Positions 8,362-18,164 of a stretch of 64,000 nucleotides of DNA are shown piece by piece. Under the pieces are notes generated by a model. That model did not search any database. It was given only the letters and a program-made list of their open reading frames with translations, and was not told the DNA's origin. Each line of letters opens with the position of its first letter. Within the stretch, counting starts at the first letter, position 1. This stretch comes from Streptomyces caniscabiei (GTDB lineage Bacteria > Actinomycetota > Actinomycetes > Streptomycetales > Streptomycetaceae): positions 62,001-126,000 of the forward strand of contig NZ_JABXWI010000019.1 in the NCBI RefSeq assembly GCF_014930365.1, given 5' to 3'. Position numbers and translations under genes: made by a program.

Positions 8362-9210
8362 TCAGTAGGTGTAGAAGCCCTGCCCGCTCTTGCGTCCGAT
8401 GTCACCGGCGTCCACCATCCGGCGCATCAGCTCCGGCGGGGCGAACTTCTCGTCCTGCGACTCGGTGTAGATGTTGCTCGTGGCGTGCAGCAGGATGTCG
8501 ACGCCCGTCAGGTCCGCCGTGGCCAGCGGTCCCATCGCGTGGCCGAAGCCCAGCTTGCAGGCGAGGTCGATGTCCTCGGCGGTGGCGACGCCCGACTCGT
8601 ACAGCTTCGCGGCCTCGACGACGAGGGCGGAGATGAGACGGGTCGTCACGAAGCCGGCCACGTCCCGGTTGACGACGATGCAGGTCTTGCCGACCGACTC
8701 GGCGAACTCCCGTGCGGTGGCGAGCGTCTCGTCGCTCGTCTTGTAGCCACGCACCAGTTCGCAGAGCTGCATCATCGGCACCGGCGAGAAGAAGTGGACG
8801 CCGACGACCCGCTCGGGCCGCTCGGTGGCCGCCGCGATCTTGGTGATCGGGATCGCGGAGGTGTTGGAGGCGAGCACGGCGTCCTCGCGGACGATCTTGT
8901 CGAGCGCCCGGAAGATCTCGTGCTTGATCTCGAGCTTCTCGAAGACGGCCTCGACGACGATGTCCGCGTCGGCGACCGCGTCGAGGTCGGTGGTGGCGGT
9001 GATCCGCCCCAGCGCCGCCTCGGCGGCCTCGGCCGCCAGCTTCCCCTTGCTCACGAACTTGTCGTACGACGCCCTGATGCCGCCGATGCCACGGTCGAGC
9101 GCCTCGTCGGTGACGTCACGCAGGACGACGTCCCAGCCCGCCTGCGCGGACACCTGGGCGATCCCGGACCCCATGAGTCCGGCTCCGATCACGGCGAGCT
9201 TCCGTGCCAC
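8362..9210 (-). CDS. hbd: 3-hydroxybutyryl-CoA dehydrogenase
   Basis: A 282-residue NAD(P)-dependent dehydrogenase that interconverts acetoacetyl-CoA and 3-hydroxybutyryl-CoA. The N-terminal Rossmann fold starts with VIGAGLMGSG. The catalytic His139 lies in GVHFFSPVPMM, with Glu151 as its partner. The C-terminal helical dimerisation domain ends with the typical GRKSGQGFYTY. The length is normal for the short bacterial enzyme. In Streptomyces such enzymes feed the ethylmalonyl-CoA route or butyrate metabolism. It stands alone, with the TetR gene in the same orientation 129 bases upstream. Confidence 0.93.
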   Translation of the reverse strand: MARKLAVIGAGLMGSGIAQVSAQAGWDVVLRDVTDEALDRGIGGIRASYDKFVSKGKLAAEAAEAALGRITATTDLDAVADADIVVEAVFEKLEIKHEIFRALDKIVREDAVLASNTSAIPITKIAAATERPERVVGVHFFSPVPMMQLCELVRGYKTSDETLATAREFAESVGKTCIVVNRDVAGFVTTRLISALVVEAAKLYESGVATAEDIDLACKLGFGHAMGPLATADLTGVDILLHATSNIYTESQDEKFAPPELMRRMVDAGDIGRKSGQGFYTY

Positions 9211-9339
9211 TGTGCGACTCCCCTGGTACGCGCTGTCGATGACTGACCTCTCGGCCGGACACTAGCGCTCGTGAGGGGCTGTGTGACCGCTTAGTAACGC
9301 GAGTCACGTCTCAAAGGACGGACATCACACCGGCAGCAC

Positions 9340-9981
9340 TCACTCGATGGGTCGTACGGCGTAGTTGAGCACCTTCTCGCTCAACAGGCCCTCCATGCCG
9401 TCCAGAAGAAGAAGCACCTCTCGTGACACTTCGCCCGGATTGCGCCCGTCGAGCATCTCGCGCCCGATGACGGCCATCACCGTCTGGTGGACCCAGTTGA
9501 TCTGACCCGCGATCAGGGTGGGGAGGGGGTCGTCGGGGGCTGCGCCGGTCTCCTCCCGGAGGGCCGCCTCCAGGCTGTCCTGGACCTCCTGCTGGATGCT
9601 CCACAGCCGGGACCGCAGCGCGGGCGCCTCGTGGATGGCCTTCATGAAGCGGTCGTAGCCCTCCATCAGACCGACGCGCGGCGAGACTGCCTCGACCTCG
9701 GCACGCAGCTCGCGCAGCACGGCGGCGACGGCCGACTCGCCCCGGTCACGACCACGCACCCAGCGGGCGAGCCGTTCGACGATGCCCGCGCTGCGGTCGA
9801 AGAAGAGGTCCTCCTTCGCCGGGAAGTAGTTGTAGACCGTGTTCACGGAGACGTCGGCGGCCTCGGCCACCTCCGCGATGGTGACGGTCACGAAGCCGTG
9901 CTCCAGGAACAGCCCGGTGGCGATGTCCGAGATCCGCTGCCTCGTCTCGCGCTTCTTGCGCTCCCTGAGCCCCTCTGCCAT
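9340..9981 (-). CDS. TetR-family transcriptional regulator
   Basis: A 213-residue regulator with an N-terminal helix-turn-helix ending in the typical VSVNTVYNYFPAKEDLFF and a C-terminal ligand domain of about 150 residues. The start is the ATG of MAEGLRERKKRE; no strong ribosome binding site is seen, so a leaderless or slightly longer form cannot be excluded. It is divergent from the ABC transporter genes, and a perfect 11-bp dyad in the gap is the probable operator. It likely represses the transporter and itself until a substrate binds. Confidence 0.9.
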   Translation of the reverse strand: MAEGLRERKKRETRQRISDIATGLFLEHGFVTVTIAEVAEAADVSVNTVYNYFPAKEDLFFDRSAGIVERLARWVRGRDRGESAVAAVLRELRAEVEAVSPRVGLMEGYDRFMKAIHEAPALRSRLWSIQQEVQDSLEAALREETGAAPDDPLPTLIAGQINWVHQTVMAVIGREMLDGRNPGEVSREVLLLLDGMEGLLSEKVLNYAVRPIE

Positions 9982-10026
9982 GGGCACATCGTAGGTCGCT
10001 CCGCCGGGCGACGGCGTTTCCCTGGG

Positions 10027-10065
10027 GTCACTGAAAACTTGGTGACATTGCAAATTTTCAGTGAC
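10027..10065. promoter_or_regulatory. 11-bp perfect inverted repeat, probable TetR operator
   Basis: GTCACTGAAAA at 10027-10037 is matched by TTTTCAGTGAC at 10055-10065 with a 17-base spacer. The site sits between the TetR start (9981) and the ABC ATPase start (10083), so binding could block both promoters. Only 17 bases separate the right arm from the ABC start codon. Confidence 0.72.
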
Positions 10066-10082
10066 TCTGTTTTTCTGGGGTC

Positions 10083-10865
10083 ATGCCCATCATCAGTGCG
10101 GCCGGACTGAGCCGTACCTTCCAGACGAAACGCGGCCCCGTCGAAGCCGTGCGCGGAATCGACCTGACCGTGCGCCCCGGCGAGATCCTCGGCCTCCTCG
10201 GCCCGAACGGCGCGGGCAAGACGACGACCCTGCGCATGCTCACCACCCTGCTGCCGCCGACCGGCGGCGCGGCCACGGTCGCGGGCCACGACCTGGCGAC
10301 CGACCCCTCCGGAGTACGCCGGGCCTGCGGCTATGTCGCGCAGTCGGGCGGGGTGGACCCACAGATCACCGTGCGGGAGGAACTGGTCACCCAGGGACGG
10401 CTCTACCGCCTGACGAAGAGCCAGGCCACCGAGCGGGCCGAGGAGTTGGCCCGGGACCTGGACCTCACCGGGCTGCTGGACCGCAAGTGCGCCACGCTCT
10501 CGGGCGGTCAGCGGCGCCGGCTCGACATCGCGATGGCGCTCACCCACCGGCCCCGGGTCCTCTTCCTGGACGAGCCGACGACCGGACTCGACCCGGCGAG
10601 CCGCGCCGACCTCTGGGAGTTGGTCCGCCGACTGCGCGACGAGCGCGGCACGACCGTCTTCCTGACGACGCACTACCTCGACGAGGCGGACGCCCTCGCC
10701 GACCGGATCGTCGTCGTCGACCAGGGCCGGGTCGTGGCGGACGGCACCCCGAGCGCGCTCAAGCTGAAGCACGGCGGCTCGATCGACGCCACGCTCCAGG
10801 ACACCTTCCTGGCCATCACCGGACGCGGCCCCTCCCCCGCCGACAACACCCCCGTAGCCGTCTAG
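10083..10865 (+). CDS. DrrA-type ABC transporter ATP-binding protein
   Basis: A 260-residue ATPase with Walker A GPNGAGKTTT near residues 40-48, signature LSGGQRRRLD, Walker B VLFLDEPTTGLDP and a switch histidine in TTHYLDEAD. It matches the daunorubicin-resistance DrrA family of ABC-2 exporters. The short C-terminal extension is as usual for this group. It is followed 19 bases later by its permease and is divergent from a TetR regulator, so it is probably an inducible drug or lipid exporter. The start has only a weak GGGG ribosome binding site. Confidence 0.92.
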   Translation: MPIISAAGLSRTFQTKRGPVEAVRGIDLTVRPGEILGLLGPNGAGKTTTLRMLTTLLPPTGGAATVAGHDLATDPSGVRRACGYVAQSGGVDPQITVREELVTQGRLYRLTKSQATERAEELARDLDLTGLLDRKCATLSGGQRRRLDIAMALTHRPRVLFLDEPTTGLDPASRADLWELVRRLRDERGTTVFLTTHYLDEADALADRIVVVDQGRVVADGTPSALKLKHGGSIDATLQDTFLAITGRGPSPADNTPVAV

Positions 10866-10884
10866 AACCGGTCCGAGGACTCCC

Positions 10885-11634
10885 ATGCTGCTTCACGACA
10901 CCGCGCTGATCTTCGGGCGATACGCCCGCCAGACCCTGCGCTCCCGCTTCGCGATGCTGTTCGGCGTACTGATGCCGCTGCTGTATCTGCTCTTCTTCGG
11001 TCCCCTGCTCGCCGACGTCCCGCTCGGCTCACGGGGCAGCTCCTGGCAGGTGCTGGTGCCCGGCCTGCTGCTGCAACTGGGCCTGTTCGGGGCCTCGTTC
11101 GCGGGCTTCATGGTCATCCTGGAGAAGCAGACCGGAGTGATCGAACGCATGCGCGTCACCCCGGCGAGCCGGCTCGCCCTGCTGCTGGGCCGGGTGCTGC
11201 GCGACGCGGCGGTCTTCGTCTTCCAGGCATTACTGCTGGTCCTCGCCGCCCTCGTCATGGGACTACGCGCACCCCTCGCCGGCGTCCTGATCAGCTTCGC
11301 CTTCGTGGCCGCGCTGACCGTCTCGCTCGCCTCGCTGTCGTACGCGCTCGCCATGAAGGCGCGTTCCCAGCACGAGTTCGGCCCGGCGGTCAACGCGCTG
11401 ACCATGCCGTCGATGCTCCTGTCGGGTCTGATGCTCCCGATGTCGCTGGCCCCGGGCTGGCTGGACGTCCTGTCCCACTTCGTACCGTTCCGCTATCTGG
11501 TGGACGCGATGCGGGACGCGTACGTCGGCGCGTACGCCACCCCGGCCATGCTGTACGGCGTTCTGGTGGCCGTCGGACTCACGGCCGTCTCCGTGACGGT
11601 GGGCACACGGGTCTTCCGGACGGCCGGGGCGTAA
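10885..11634 (+). CDS. DrrB-type ABC-2 transporter permease with a TTA codon
   Basis: A 249-residue membrane protein with about six predicted helices and the ABC-2 conserved segment around GVIERMRVTPASRLALLLGR. It pairs with the ATPase just upstream. The start follows GAGGACTCCC. Codon 116 (bases 11230-11232) is TTA, the leucine codon that needs the bldA tRNA in Streptomyces, so full permease synthesis should be limited to later growth stages. The substrate is unknown. Confidence 0.9.
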   Translation: MLLHDTALIFGRYARQTLRSRFAMLFGVLMPLLYLLFFGPLLADVPLGSRGSSWQVLVPGLLLQLGLFGASFAGFMVILEKQTGVIERMRVTPASRLALLLGRVLRDAAVFVFQALLLVLAALVMGLRAPLAGVLISFAFVAALTVSLASLSYALAMKARSQHEFGPAVNALTMPSMLLSGLMLPMSLAPGWLDVLSHFVPFRYLVDAMRDAYVGAYATPAMLYGVLVAVGLTAVSVTVGTRVFRTAGA

Positions 11635-11647
11635 CTACGCTGGTCAC

Positions 11648-12220
11648 ATGGTCAATCTCACGCGCATCTACACCAGGACCGGCGACCAGGGCACCACCAA
11701 CCTGGGCGACATGAGCCGGGTGCCCAAGACCGATCCGCGGATCTCGGCGTACGCGGACGCCAACGAGGCCAACGCGGCGATCGGCACGGCGGTCGCGCTG
11801 GGCGGACTGGACGAGGAGATCGTCAAGGTCCTCGTGCGGGTGCAGAACGATCTGTTCGACGTGGGCGCCGACCTCTCCACCCCCGTCGTCGAGGACCCCG
11901 AGTTCCCGCCGCTGCGGGTCGAGCAGTTCTACATCGACAAGCTGGAGGCGGACTGCGACCGCTTCAACGGGGAGCTGGAGAAGCTGCGCTCCTTCATCCT
12001 GCCCGGCGGCACCCCCGGCGCGGCCCTGCTGCACCAGGCCTGCACGGTGGTCCGGCGGGCCGAGCGCTCGACCTGGGCCGCCCTGGAGACCCACGCCGAC
12101 GCGATGAACCCCCTCACGGCGACCTACCTCAACCGCCTCTCCGACCTCCTGTTCATCCTCGCGAGGACGGCGAACAAGGAGGCCGGGGACGTGCTGTGGG
12201 TGCCGGGCGGGGAGCGGTAG
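11648..12220 (+). CDS. PduO-type cob(I)alamin adenosyltransferase
   Basis: A 190-residue enzyme that transfers the adenosyl group of ATP to cob(I)alamin to form coenzyme B12. The N-terminal IYTRTGDQGTTNLGD loop is the ATP-binding signature of the PduO/EutT-like group, and the conserved helical bundle contains CTVVRRAERS and NRLSDLLFILAR. Length is as usual. It starts 13 bases after the ABC permease stop, so the two may be cotranscribed, although there is no obvious functional link. No cobalamin riboswitch precedes it. Confidence 0.92.
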   Translation: MVNLTRIYTRTGDQGTTNLGDMSRVPKTDPRISAYADANEANAAIGTAVALGGLDEEIVKVLVRVQNDLFDVGADLSTPVVEDPEFPPLRVEQFYIDKLEADCDRFNGELEKLRSFILPGGTPGAALLHQACTVVRRAERSTWAALETHADAMNPLTATYLNRLSDLLFILARTANKEAGDVLWVPGGER

Positions 12221-12236
12221 GCGCCGCGCCGGGGGG

Positions 12237-12443
12237 CTAGTCGCCCGTCGTGCCGCGAACCCGCTGGTAGAGGCCCGTCGCGACGAGGACAGCACCCACG
12301 CACATCATCACCACGCCGACCTTGGTCAGGGTGACGACCGGCACCTCCATCCCGTCCGTGAACAGCCACAGCACCAGGCCGATCACGAAGGTGCCGGTCC
12401 CTTCCCACACGTTCCTGGACGCCCCGACCACCGTCCCGCTCAT
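12237..12443 (-). CDS. Small two-helix membrane protein
   Basis: A 68-residue protein with two predicted membrane helices (about 14-30 and 36-58). Its ATG overlaps the stop codon of the upstream membrane protein gene in an ATGA arrangement, which suggests translational coupling and joint function. It resembles small Streptomyces DUF5708-type proteins, but I am not certain of that family name. No function is known. Confidence 0.65.
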   Translation of the reverse strand: MSGTVVGASRNVWEGTGTFVIGLVLWLFTDGMEVPVVTLTKVGVVMMCVGAVLVATGLYQRVRGTTGD

Positions 12444-13030
12444 CGCCCGGCCCTCTCCTTCGCGTACCCCGAGTCCCGGTCCCCGCCCTTCGGGGCGTCC
12501 GGCTCCTTCTTCGGCCAGATCGTGTAGGCGAGGGCGACCAGCCCGTGGATGCCGGCGGCCCGGAGGGCCACCCACTGGAACGACCTCAGCGAATCGACGT
12601 TCCCGTCGTCGCCCACGTACCAGACGGCCAGCTGGAGCAGGGCCAGCGCCACCCCGGTCGCCACCAGCGTCCGGGTCCAGAGCCTGCCCTCGTGCCGGGC
12701 CCTGGCCAGGCCGTACTTCGGCGGCCCCGCCGGCTTGGGCCCGCCGCCCAGGCGATGCGCCGCGTGGCCGTCCAGCCACTTGATCATGTAGTGGCCGTAG
12801 CCCACGGTGAAGCCGATGTAGAGCGCGGCCACCCCGTGCTCCCAGCTCGGCTCGGCGCCGTTCTTCAGGTCGATCGCGGTCACGACGAACAGCACCAGCT
12901 CCAGCACGGGCTCGCAGAGCAGCAGCACGACACTGGTCCGGCGCTTCTTCCACAGGTAGCGGACGGCCAGCGCCAGGGCCAGCAGCACCCAGAAACCGAC
13001 CTCGCAGGCGATGATCAACGCGACGATCAC
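12440..13030 (-). CDS. Polytopic membrane protein of unknown function
   Basis: A 196-residue protein with about five predicted membrane helices and a basic cytoplasmic loop rich in Pro, Gly and Lys around residues 95-115. The GTG start was chosen because AGAGGAGCGAGTC precedes it; the upstream extension is non-conserved. It overlaps the next small membrane gene by four bases. The pair is convergent with the cobalamin adenosyltransferase and divergent from the ChiS-like kinase. I do not recognise the family. Confidence 0.65.
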   Translation of the reverse strand: MIVALIIACEVGFWVLLALALAVRYLWKKRRTSVVLLLCEPVLELVLFVVTAIDLKNGAEPSWEHGVAALYIGFTVGYGHYMIKWLDGHAAHRLGGGPKPAGPPKYGLARARHEGRLWTRTLVATGVALALLQLAVWYVGDDGNVDSLRSFQWVALRAAGIHGLVALAYTIWPKKEPDAPKGGDRDSGYAKERAGR

Positions 13031-13183
13031 GACTCGCTCCTCTCGTTCACCCTTCCAGGCTCCCGGCGAGCGGCCCCCGATACGTCGTCGGCGGTGACGA
13101 AGTGCCGGTACATCGAAAGATGCAGTCCAGGACCGTTCCCGGGCACCAGGCGCCGGATCCCCGTCCCGTGTTGGATGGAGGGC

Positions 13184-14371
13184 ATGGCCGTACGACCGCC
13201 CCGCCCGCACCGGATGGACCTGTGCATCGCCGCCGCCGGACTCCTCGGCGGCCTGCTGCTGTGGGTCCTGGGCCTCGACACCCGCACACCCCGCGACGGC
13301 ATCGTGGTGTTCGAGAGCCACTGGTGGGTCCTGCCGCCCCTGGTCGTGACGGCGGGCTGCGAGGCGCTGCGCCGCGTCATGCCCCGCACGGCCCTGATCG
13401 TCGGCTGGGCCGCGCTGACCCTGGACACCATGACCCAGGGCAGCCTGATCACGGTCCTGATGTTCACCGACCTGGTCTACGCGGCCGTCCTGTACGGCCC
13501 ACCCGCCACGGCCCGCCGGGTGCCCTGGATCGCCGGACTGGTGACCGTCGCCTTCACCGTGGTCCCGCTGACGGCCTTCCGGGATCCCGAGGCGCTGCTG
13601 ATCGGCGTGGTGGTCGGCCTAGTCTCCCTGATGCCCGCCGGCACCGGCTGGATCGTGCGCAACCACCGCGACGCCGCCGAGGCGGCCCGGCTGCGCGCCG
13701 AACAGACGGCCCTGCTGGCGGAGATGGACCGCGCCCAGGCCGTCGTGTCCGAACGGGCGCGCATGGCACGGGAGTTGCACGACATGGTCGCCAACCATCT
13801 CTCGGCGATCGCGATCCACTCCACGGCCGCCCTCTCCCTCGACGACCCGGGCACCTCCGAGGAGGCCCTCGGGGTCATCCGCGAGAACAGCGTGGCGGGG
13901 CTGGCGGAGATGCGCCGGCTGATCGGCATCCTGCGGGATTCGAGCGACGACACCGAGCCGTCCGTCGCACCCACACTCGACGGCCTCGAATCCCTCGTCG
14001 CGGGCGCCCGCACCAATGGTCTCGACGTCACCCTGGACGCCGACCACGCCGAGACCCTCCCGGCCCCCGTCGAGCTGGCGGCCTACCGCATCGTCCAGGA
14101 GTCGCTCACCAACGCGCTCAAGCACGCCGCCCCGGGCCGGGTCACCGTCGCGCTGCGCCGGGCGAACGGCTCCCTCGACATCGCCGTGACCAGCCCGTAC
14201 GGCGACCGCGACGGCCCGAGCGCACCCGGTTCGGGAGCCGGTCTGGTCGGGATGCGCGAGCGGGTGGCCCTGCTGGGCGGCACGTTCGAGGCGGGTCCCG
14301 AGAGCGCGCGGCACGGCAAGATCTGGAGCGTACGCGCCGCGCTCCCCGTCACCGAAGGAGAACCCGCATGA
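13184..14371 (+). CDS. chiS: ChiS-like sensor histidine kinase of the NarX/DesK class
   Basis: A 395-residue kinase. Residues 1-155 hold about five membrane helices and no large extracellular domain. The HisKA_3 dimerisation helix has the phosphoacceptor His199 in MARELHDMVANHLSAIAIHS, and the C-terminal HATPase has the N box QESLTNALKHA and the G box GLVGMRERV. The start follows GGATGGAGGGC. It overlaps the response regulator by ATGA. Known Streptomyces chitinase loci carry a chiS-chiR pair just upstream of the chitinase gene, as here, so control of the chitinase is the likely role. Confidence 0.85.
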   Translation: MAVRPPRPHRMDLCIAAAGLLGGLLLWVLGLDTRTPRDGIVVFESHWWVLPPLVVTAGCEALRRVMPRTALIVGWAALTLDTMTQGSLITVLMFTDLVYAAVLYGPPATARRVPWIAGLVTVAFTVVPLTAFRDPEALLIGVVVGLVSLMPAGTGWIVRNHRDAAEAARLRAEQTALLAEMDRAQAVVSERARMARELHDMVANHLSAIAIHSTAALSLDDPGTSEEALGVIRENSVAGLAEMRRLIGILRDSSDDTEPSVAPTLDGLESLVAGARTNGLDVTLDADHAETLPAPVELAAYRIVQESLTNALKHAAPGRVTVALRRANGSLDIAVTSPYGDRDGPSAPGSGAGLVGMRERVALLGGTFEAGPESARHGKIWSVRAALPVTEGEPA

Positions 14372-15009
14372 TCCGTGTGCTCGTCGCCGAGGACCAGTCC
14401 GCCGTACGGGCCGGGCTTGTCCTCATTCTGCGCAGCGCGCCGGACATCGAGGTGGTCGGGGAGGCGGCGGACGGCGAGCGGGCGGTGGCGCTCGCGCGGG
14501 AGCTGCGGCCGGACCTGGTGCTGATGGACGTGCAGATGCCGCGCCTGGACGGGGTGTCCGCGACCCGCCAGGTGGTCGCCGAGGGGCTGGCCGACGTCCT
14601 CGTCCTCACCACGTTCGACCTCGACGAGTACGTCTTCGGGGCGTTGCGGGCCGGGGCCGCCGGGTTCCTGCTGAAGAACACGGAGGCGAGGGACCTCATC
14701 GAGGCCGTCCGGGCGGTGGGGCGCGGCGAGGGTCTGATCGCCCCGGCGGTCACCCGGCGGCTGATCGCGGAGTTCGCCGCCAGGCCCGTACGGGAGCCCT
14801 CGGTCGATCCGGCCGTCCTGGACTCCCTCACCCGGCGGGAGCGGGAGGTCCTCTCCTGTCTGGGCGAAGGGCTGTCGAACGCGGAGATCGCGGTTCGGCT
14901 GGACATGGCGGAGGCGACGGTGAAGACGCATGTCAGCCGGCTGCTGGGAAAACTCGATCTGCGCAGCAGGGTGCAAGCGGCCGTGCTGGCACAGGAGTTG
15001 CGGGTCTGA
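14368..15009 (+). CDS. chiR: ChiR-like NarL/LuxR-family response regulator
   Basis: A 213-residue regulator with an N-terminal receiver domain (acidic pair Glu8-Asp9, phosphoacceptor Asp54 in VLMDVQMP, Lys in the FLLKNTE loop) and a C-terminal LuxR helix-turn-helix with LTRREREVLSCLGEGLSNAEI. Its ATG overlaps the kinase stop. The chitinase gene starts 172 bases downstream in the same direction and has its own promoter with two direct repeats. ChiR is known to activate such chitinase promoters; here that is inferred from position. Confidence 0.87.
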   Translation: MIRVLVAEDQSAVRAGLVLILRSAPDIEVVGEAADGERAVALARELRPDLVLMDVQMPRLDGVSATRQVVAEGLADVLVLTTFDLDEYVFGALRAGAAGFLLKNTEARDLIEAVRAVGRGEGLIAPAVTRRLIAEFAARPVREPSVDPAVLDSLTRREREVLSCLGEGLSNAEIAVRLDMAEATVKTHVSRLLGKLDLRSRVQAAVLAQELRV

Positions 15010-15082
15010 CCCCGGTACGACCCCGGTAGCGACTCGGTAGGACCCGGCCCGGGGTGCCGGTGGGTGCCGGGCGTGAGCGCAT

Positions 15083-15124
15083 TGGTCCAGACCCATTGAC
15101 CTATGGTCCAGACCTTTCTATTCT
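15083..15124 (+). promoter_or_regulatory. Chitinase promoter with two TGGTCCAGACC direct repeats (DasR/ChiR-type control)
   Basis: TGGTCCAGACC occurs at 15083-15093 and again at 15104-15114. A -35 hexamer TTGACC at 15096-15101 and a -10 TATTCT at 15119-15124 are separated by 17 bases, so one repeat lies just upstream of -35 and the other within the spacer. This is the known layout of Streptomyces chitinase promoters that are chitin-induced and glucose-repressed. The first copy, ATTGGTCCAGACCCAT, also resembles the DasR-responsive element. Confidence 0.85.
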
Positions 15125-15180
15125 CAGCCACACTGCGCCACGTCATGCTCATGATCAAGACACCCCACAAGGAGGCGCAC

Positions 15181-17004
<1,824 letters not shown>

Positions 17005-17056
17005 AAGCTACGCCACGTTGACGCTCCCCCAGACTTCGTCCGGGGGGACCCCCACC

Positions 17057-17093
17057 CAGCGAGTGAAAGTGGCTACGCCACATTCACTCGCTG
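17057..17093. terminator. Hairpin terminator after the chitinase gene
   Basis: CAGCGAGTGAA and TTCACTCGCTG form an 11-bp stem, continued after one A/A mismatch by GTGG/CCAC around the loop CTACG. It lies 53 bases after the chitinase stop and overlaps the 3' end of the convergent DUF2550 gene, so it can serve both directions. Confidence 0.8.
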
Positions 17094-17525
17094 TCCGGGC
17101 GGGGCTGCCTCCAGCCACGCGAGGAAACCGGTCAGCGCGTCCTCGCTCATCGCCAGTTCCAGCCGGTTCCCGCGGTGCAGACACGCGAGGATCACGGCGT
17201 CGGAGAGGAGCGCCAGCTCCTCCTCGCCCTCGGGGGTGCGGCGCCCGGCCACCTCGATCGAGGCACGCTCCAGGACGCGGCGGGGGCGGGGCGAGTACGA
17301 GAAGACGCGGTACCACTCGATGCGGTCGCCGTTGTAGCGGGCGACGCCGTACCCCCAGCCCTTGCCGTTCTCGTCGGTGCCGGGTTTCTCCGGGGCGTCC
17401 CAGCGGAGGCTGCAGTCGAAGGTGCCCCCGGACCGCTGGATGAGACGTCGGCGCAGTCCGAAGACGAAGAGCCCGACCACCACCAGCGCGATCACCGACC
17501 CGCACACAGTCAGAGCGAGGACCAT
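17073..17525 (-). CDS. DUF2550 membrane-anchored protein
   Basis: A 150-residue protein with one N-terminal membrane helix (about 3-23) and a cytoplasmic domain with the typical DUF2550 pattern, including GGTFDCSLRW and GWGYGVARYNGDRIEWYRVFS. The ATG at 17525 has AGGAGG at good spacing; an in-frame GTG two codons upstream is nearer to it. This gene is found next to atpC in many actinobacteria, including here, but a strong hairpin separates the two, so it is transcribed on its own or by readthrough. Function is unknown. Confidence 0.85.
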   Translation of the reverse strand: MVLALTVCGSVIALVVVGLFVFGLRRRLIQRSGGTFDCSLRWDAPEKPGTDENGKGWGYGVARYNGDRIEWYRVFSYSPRPRRVLERASIEVAGRRTPEGEEELALLSDAVILACLHRGNRLELAMSEDALTGFLAWLEAAPPGQRVNVA

Positions 17526-17580
17526 CGACACCGACCTCCTCGTCTCCTAGGTAACGGAACGTAAAAAACACCCATATTCG

Positions 17581-17634
17581 CCTCAGCCGCGGCCGGGTCG
17601 GGATGAGGACATCCAGACCCAGCCGCGGCTGAGG
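17581..17634. terminator. Very long hairpin terminator between atpC and the DUF2550 gene
   Basis: A near-perfect stem of three stacked parts: CCTCAGCCGCGGC pairs with GCCGCGGCTGAGG, then GGGTC with GACCC, then GGATG with CATCC around an AGGA loop, with only single mismatches between the parts. It lies 25 bases after the atpC stop and should end the nine-gene ATP synthase transcript. Confidence 0.88.
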
Positions 17635-17658
17635 TACAGCATCACACGGCGTCTGCGC

Positions 17659-18033
17659 TCAGCGCGCACCCGCCGTACGCAGTCGTACATCCGCGCGGCG
17701 CTCGGCGGCGGCATCGCCCTCCGCCTTCGCACGCTCCAGCTCCCGCTGGGCGCCCTGGACGTCGATCTCGTCGGCCAGCTCGGCGACCTCGGCCAGCAGG
17801 GACAGCTTGTTGTCCGCGAACGAGATGAAACCGCCGTGCACGGCGACGACGACGGTGCCGCCCTCACTCGTACGGATGGTCACCGGGCCCGACTCCAGCA
17901 CACCGAGCAGCGGCTGGTGACCGGGCATGACGCCGATGTCGCCGGACGTGGTCCGGGCGACGACCAGGGTGGCCTGGCCCGACCAGACCTCTCGGTCGGC
18001 CGCGACCAGCGCGACGTGCAGCTCAGCAGCCAA
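17659..18033 (-). CDS. atpC: F1Fo ATP synthase epsilon subunit
   Basis: A 124-residue subunit of the F1 central stalk that couples rotation to catalysis and can inhibit ATP hydrolysis. The N-terminal beta sandwich (LHVALVAADREVW through GFISFADNKLSLLA) and a C-terminal helical hairpin are visible. The start is a TTG preceded by GAGGAGCCACC. It is the last gene of the atp operon, 131 bases after atpD and followed by a strong terminator. Confidence 0.95.
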   Translation of the reverse strand: MAAELHVALVAADREVWSGQATLVVARTTSGDIGVMPGHQPLLGVLESGPVTIRTSEGGTVVVAVHGGFISFADNKLSLLAEVAELADEIDVQGAQRELERAKAEGDAAAERRADVRLRTAGAR

Positions 18034-18164
18034 GGTGGCTCCTCGGGTCACCACCCGGCGCCTCGGCCGGGTGTTGGGTTCAATTCTAGAGGGAGTACAG
18101 AGGGGGGCGGGACGCACCCCATGAGGTGTGGCCTCGCCCCCCACTGATCACGATGTGCCTGACG

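Noticed and set aside
11635..11647. Cobalamin riboswitch before the adenosyltransferase gene
   Set aside because: Only 13 bases separate it from the upstream permease, and no B12-box is visible nearby.
12545..13183. N-terminal extension of the ChiS-like kinase by about 210 codons
   Set aside because: The extension runs antisense through a membrane protein gene with its own ribosome binding site; the ATG at 13184 has GGAGGG upstream.
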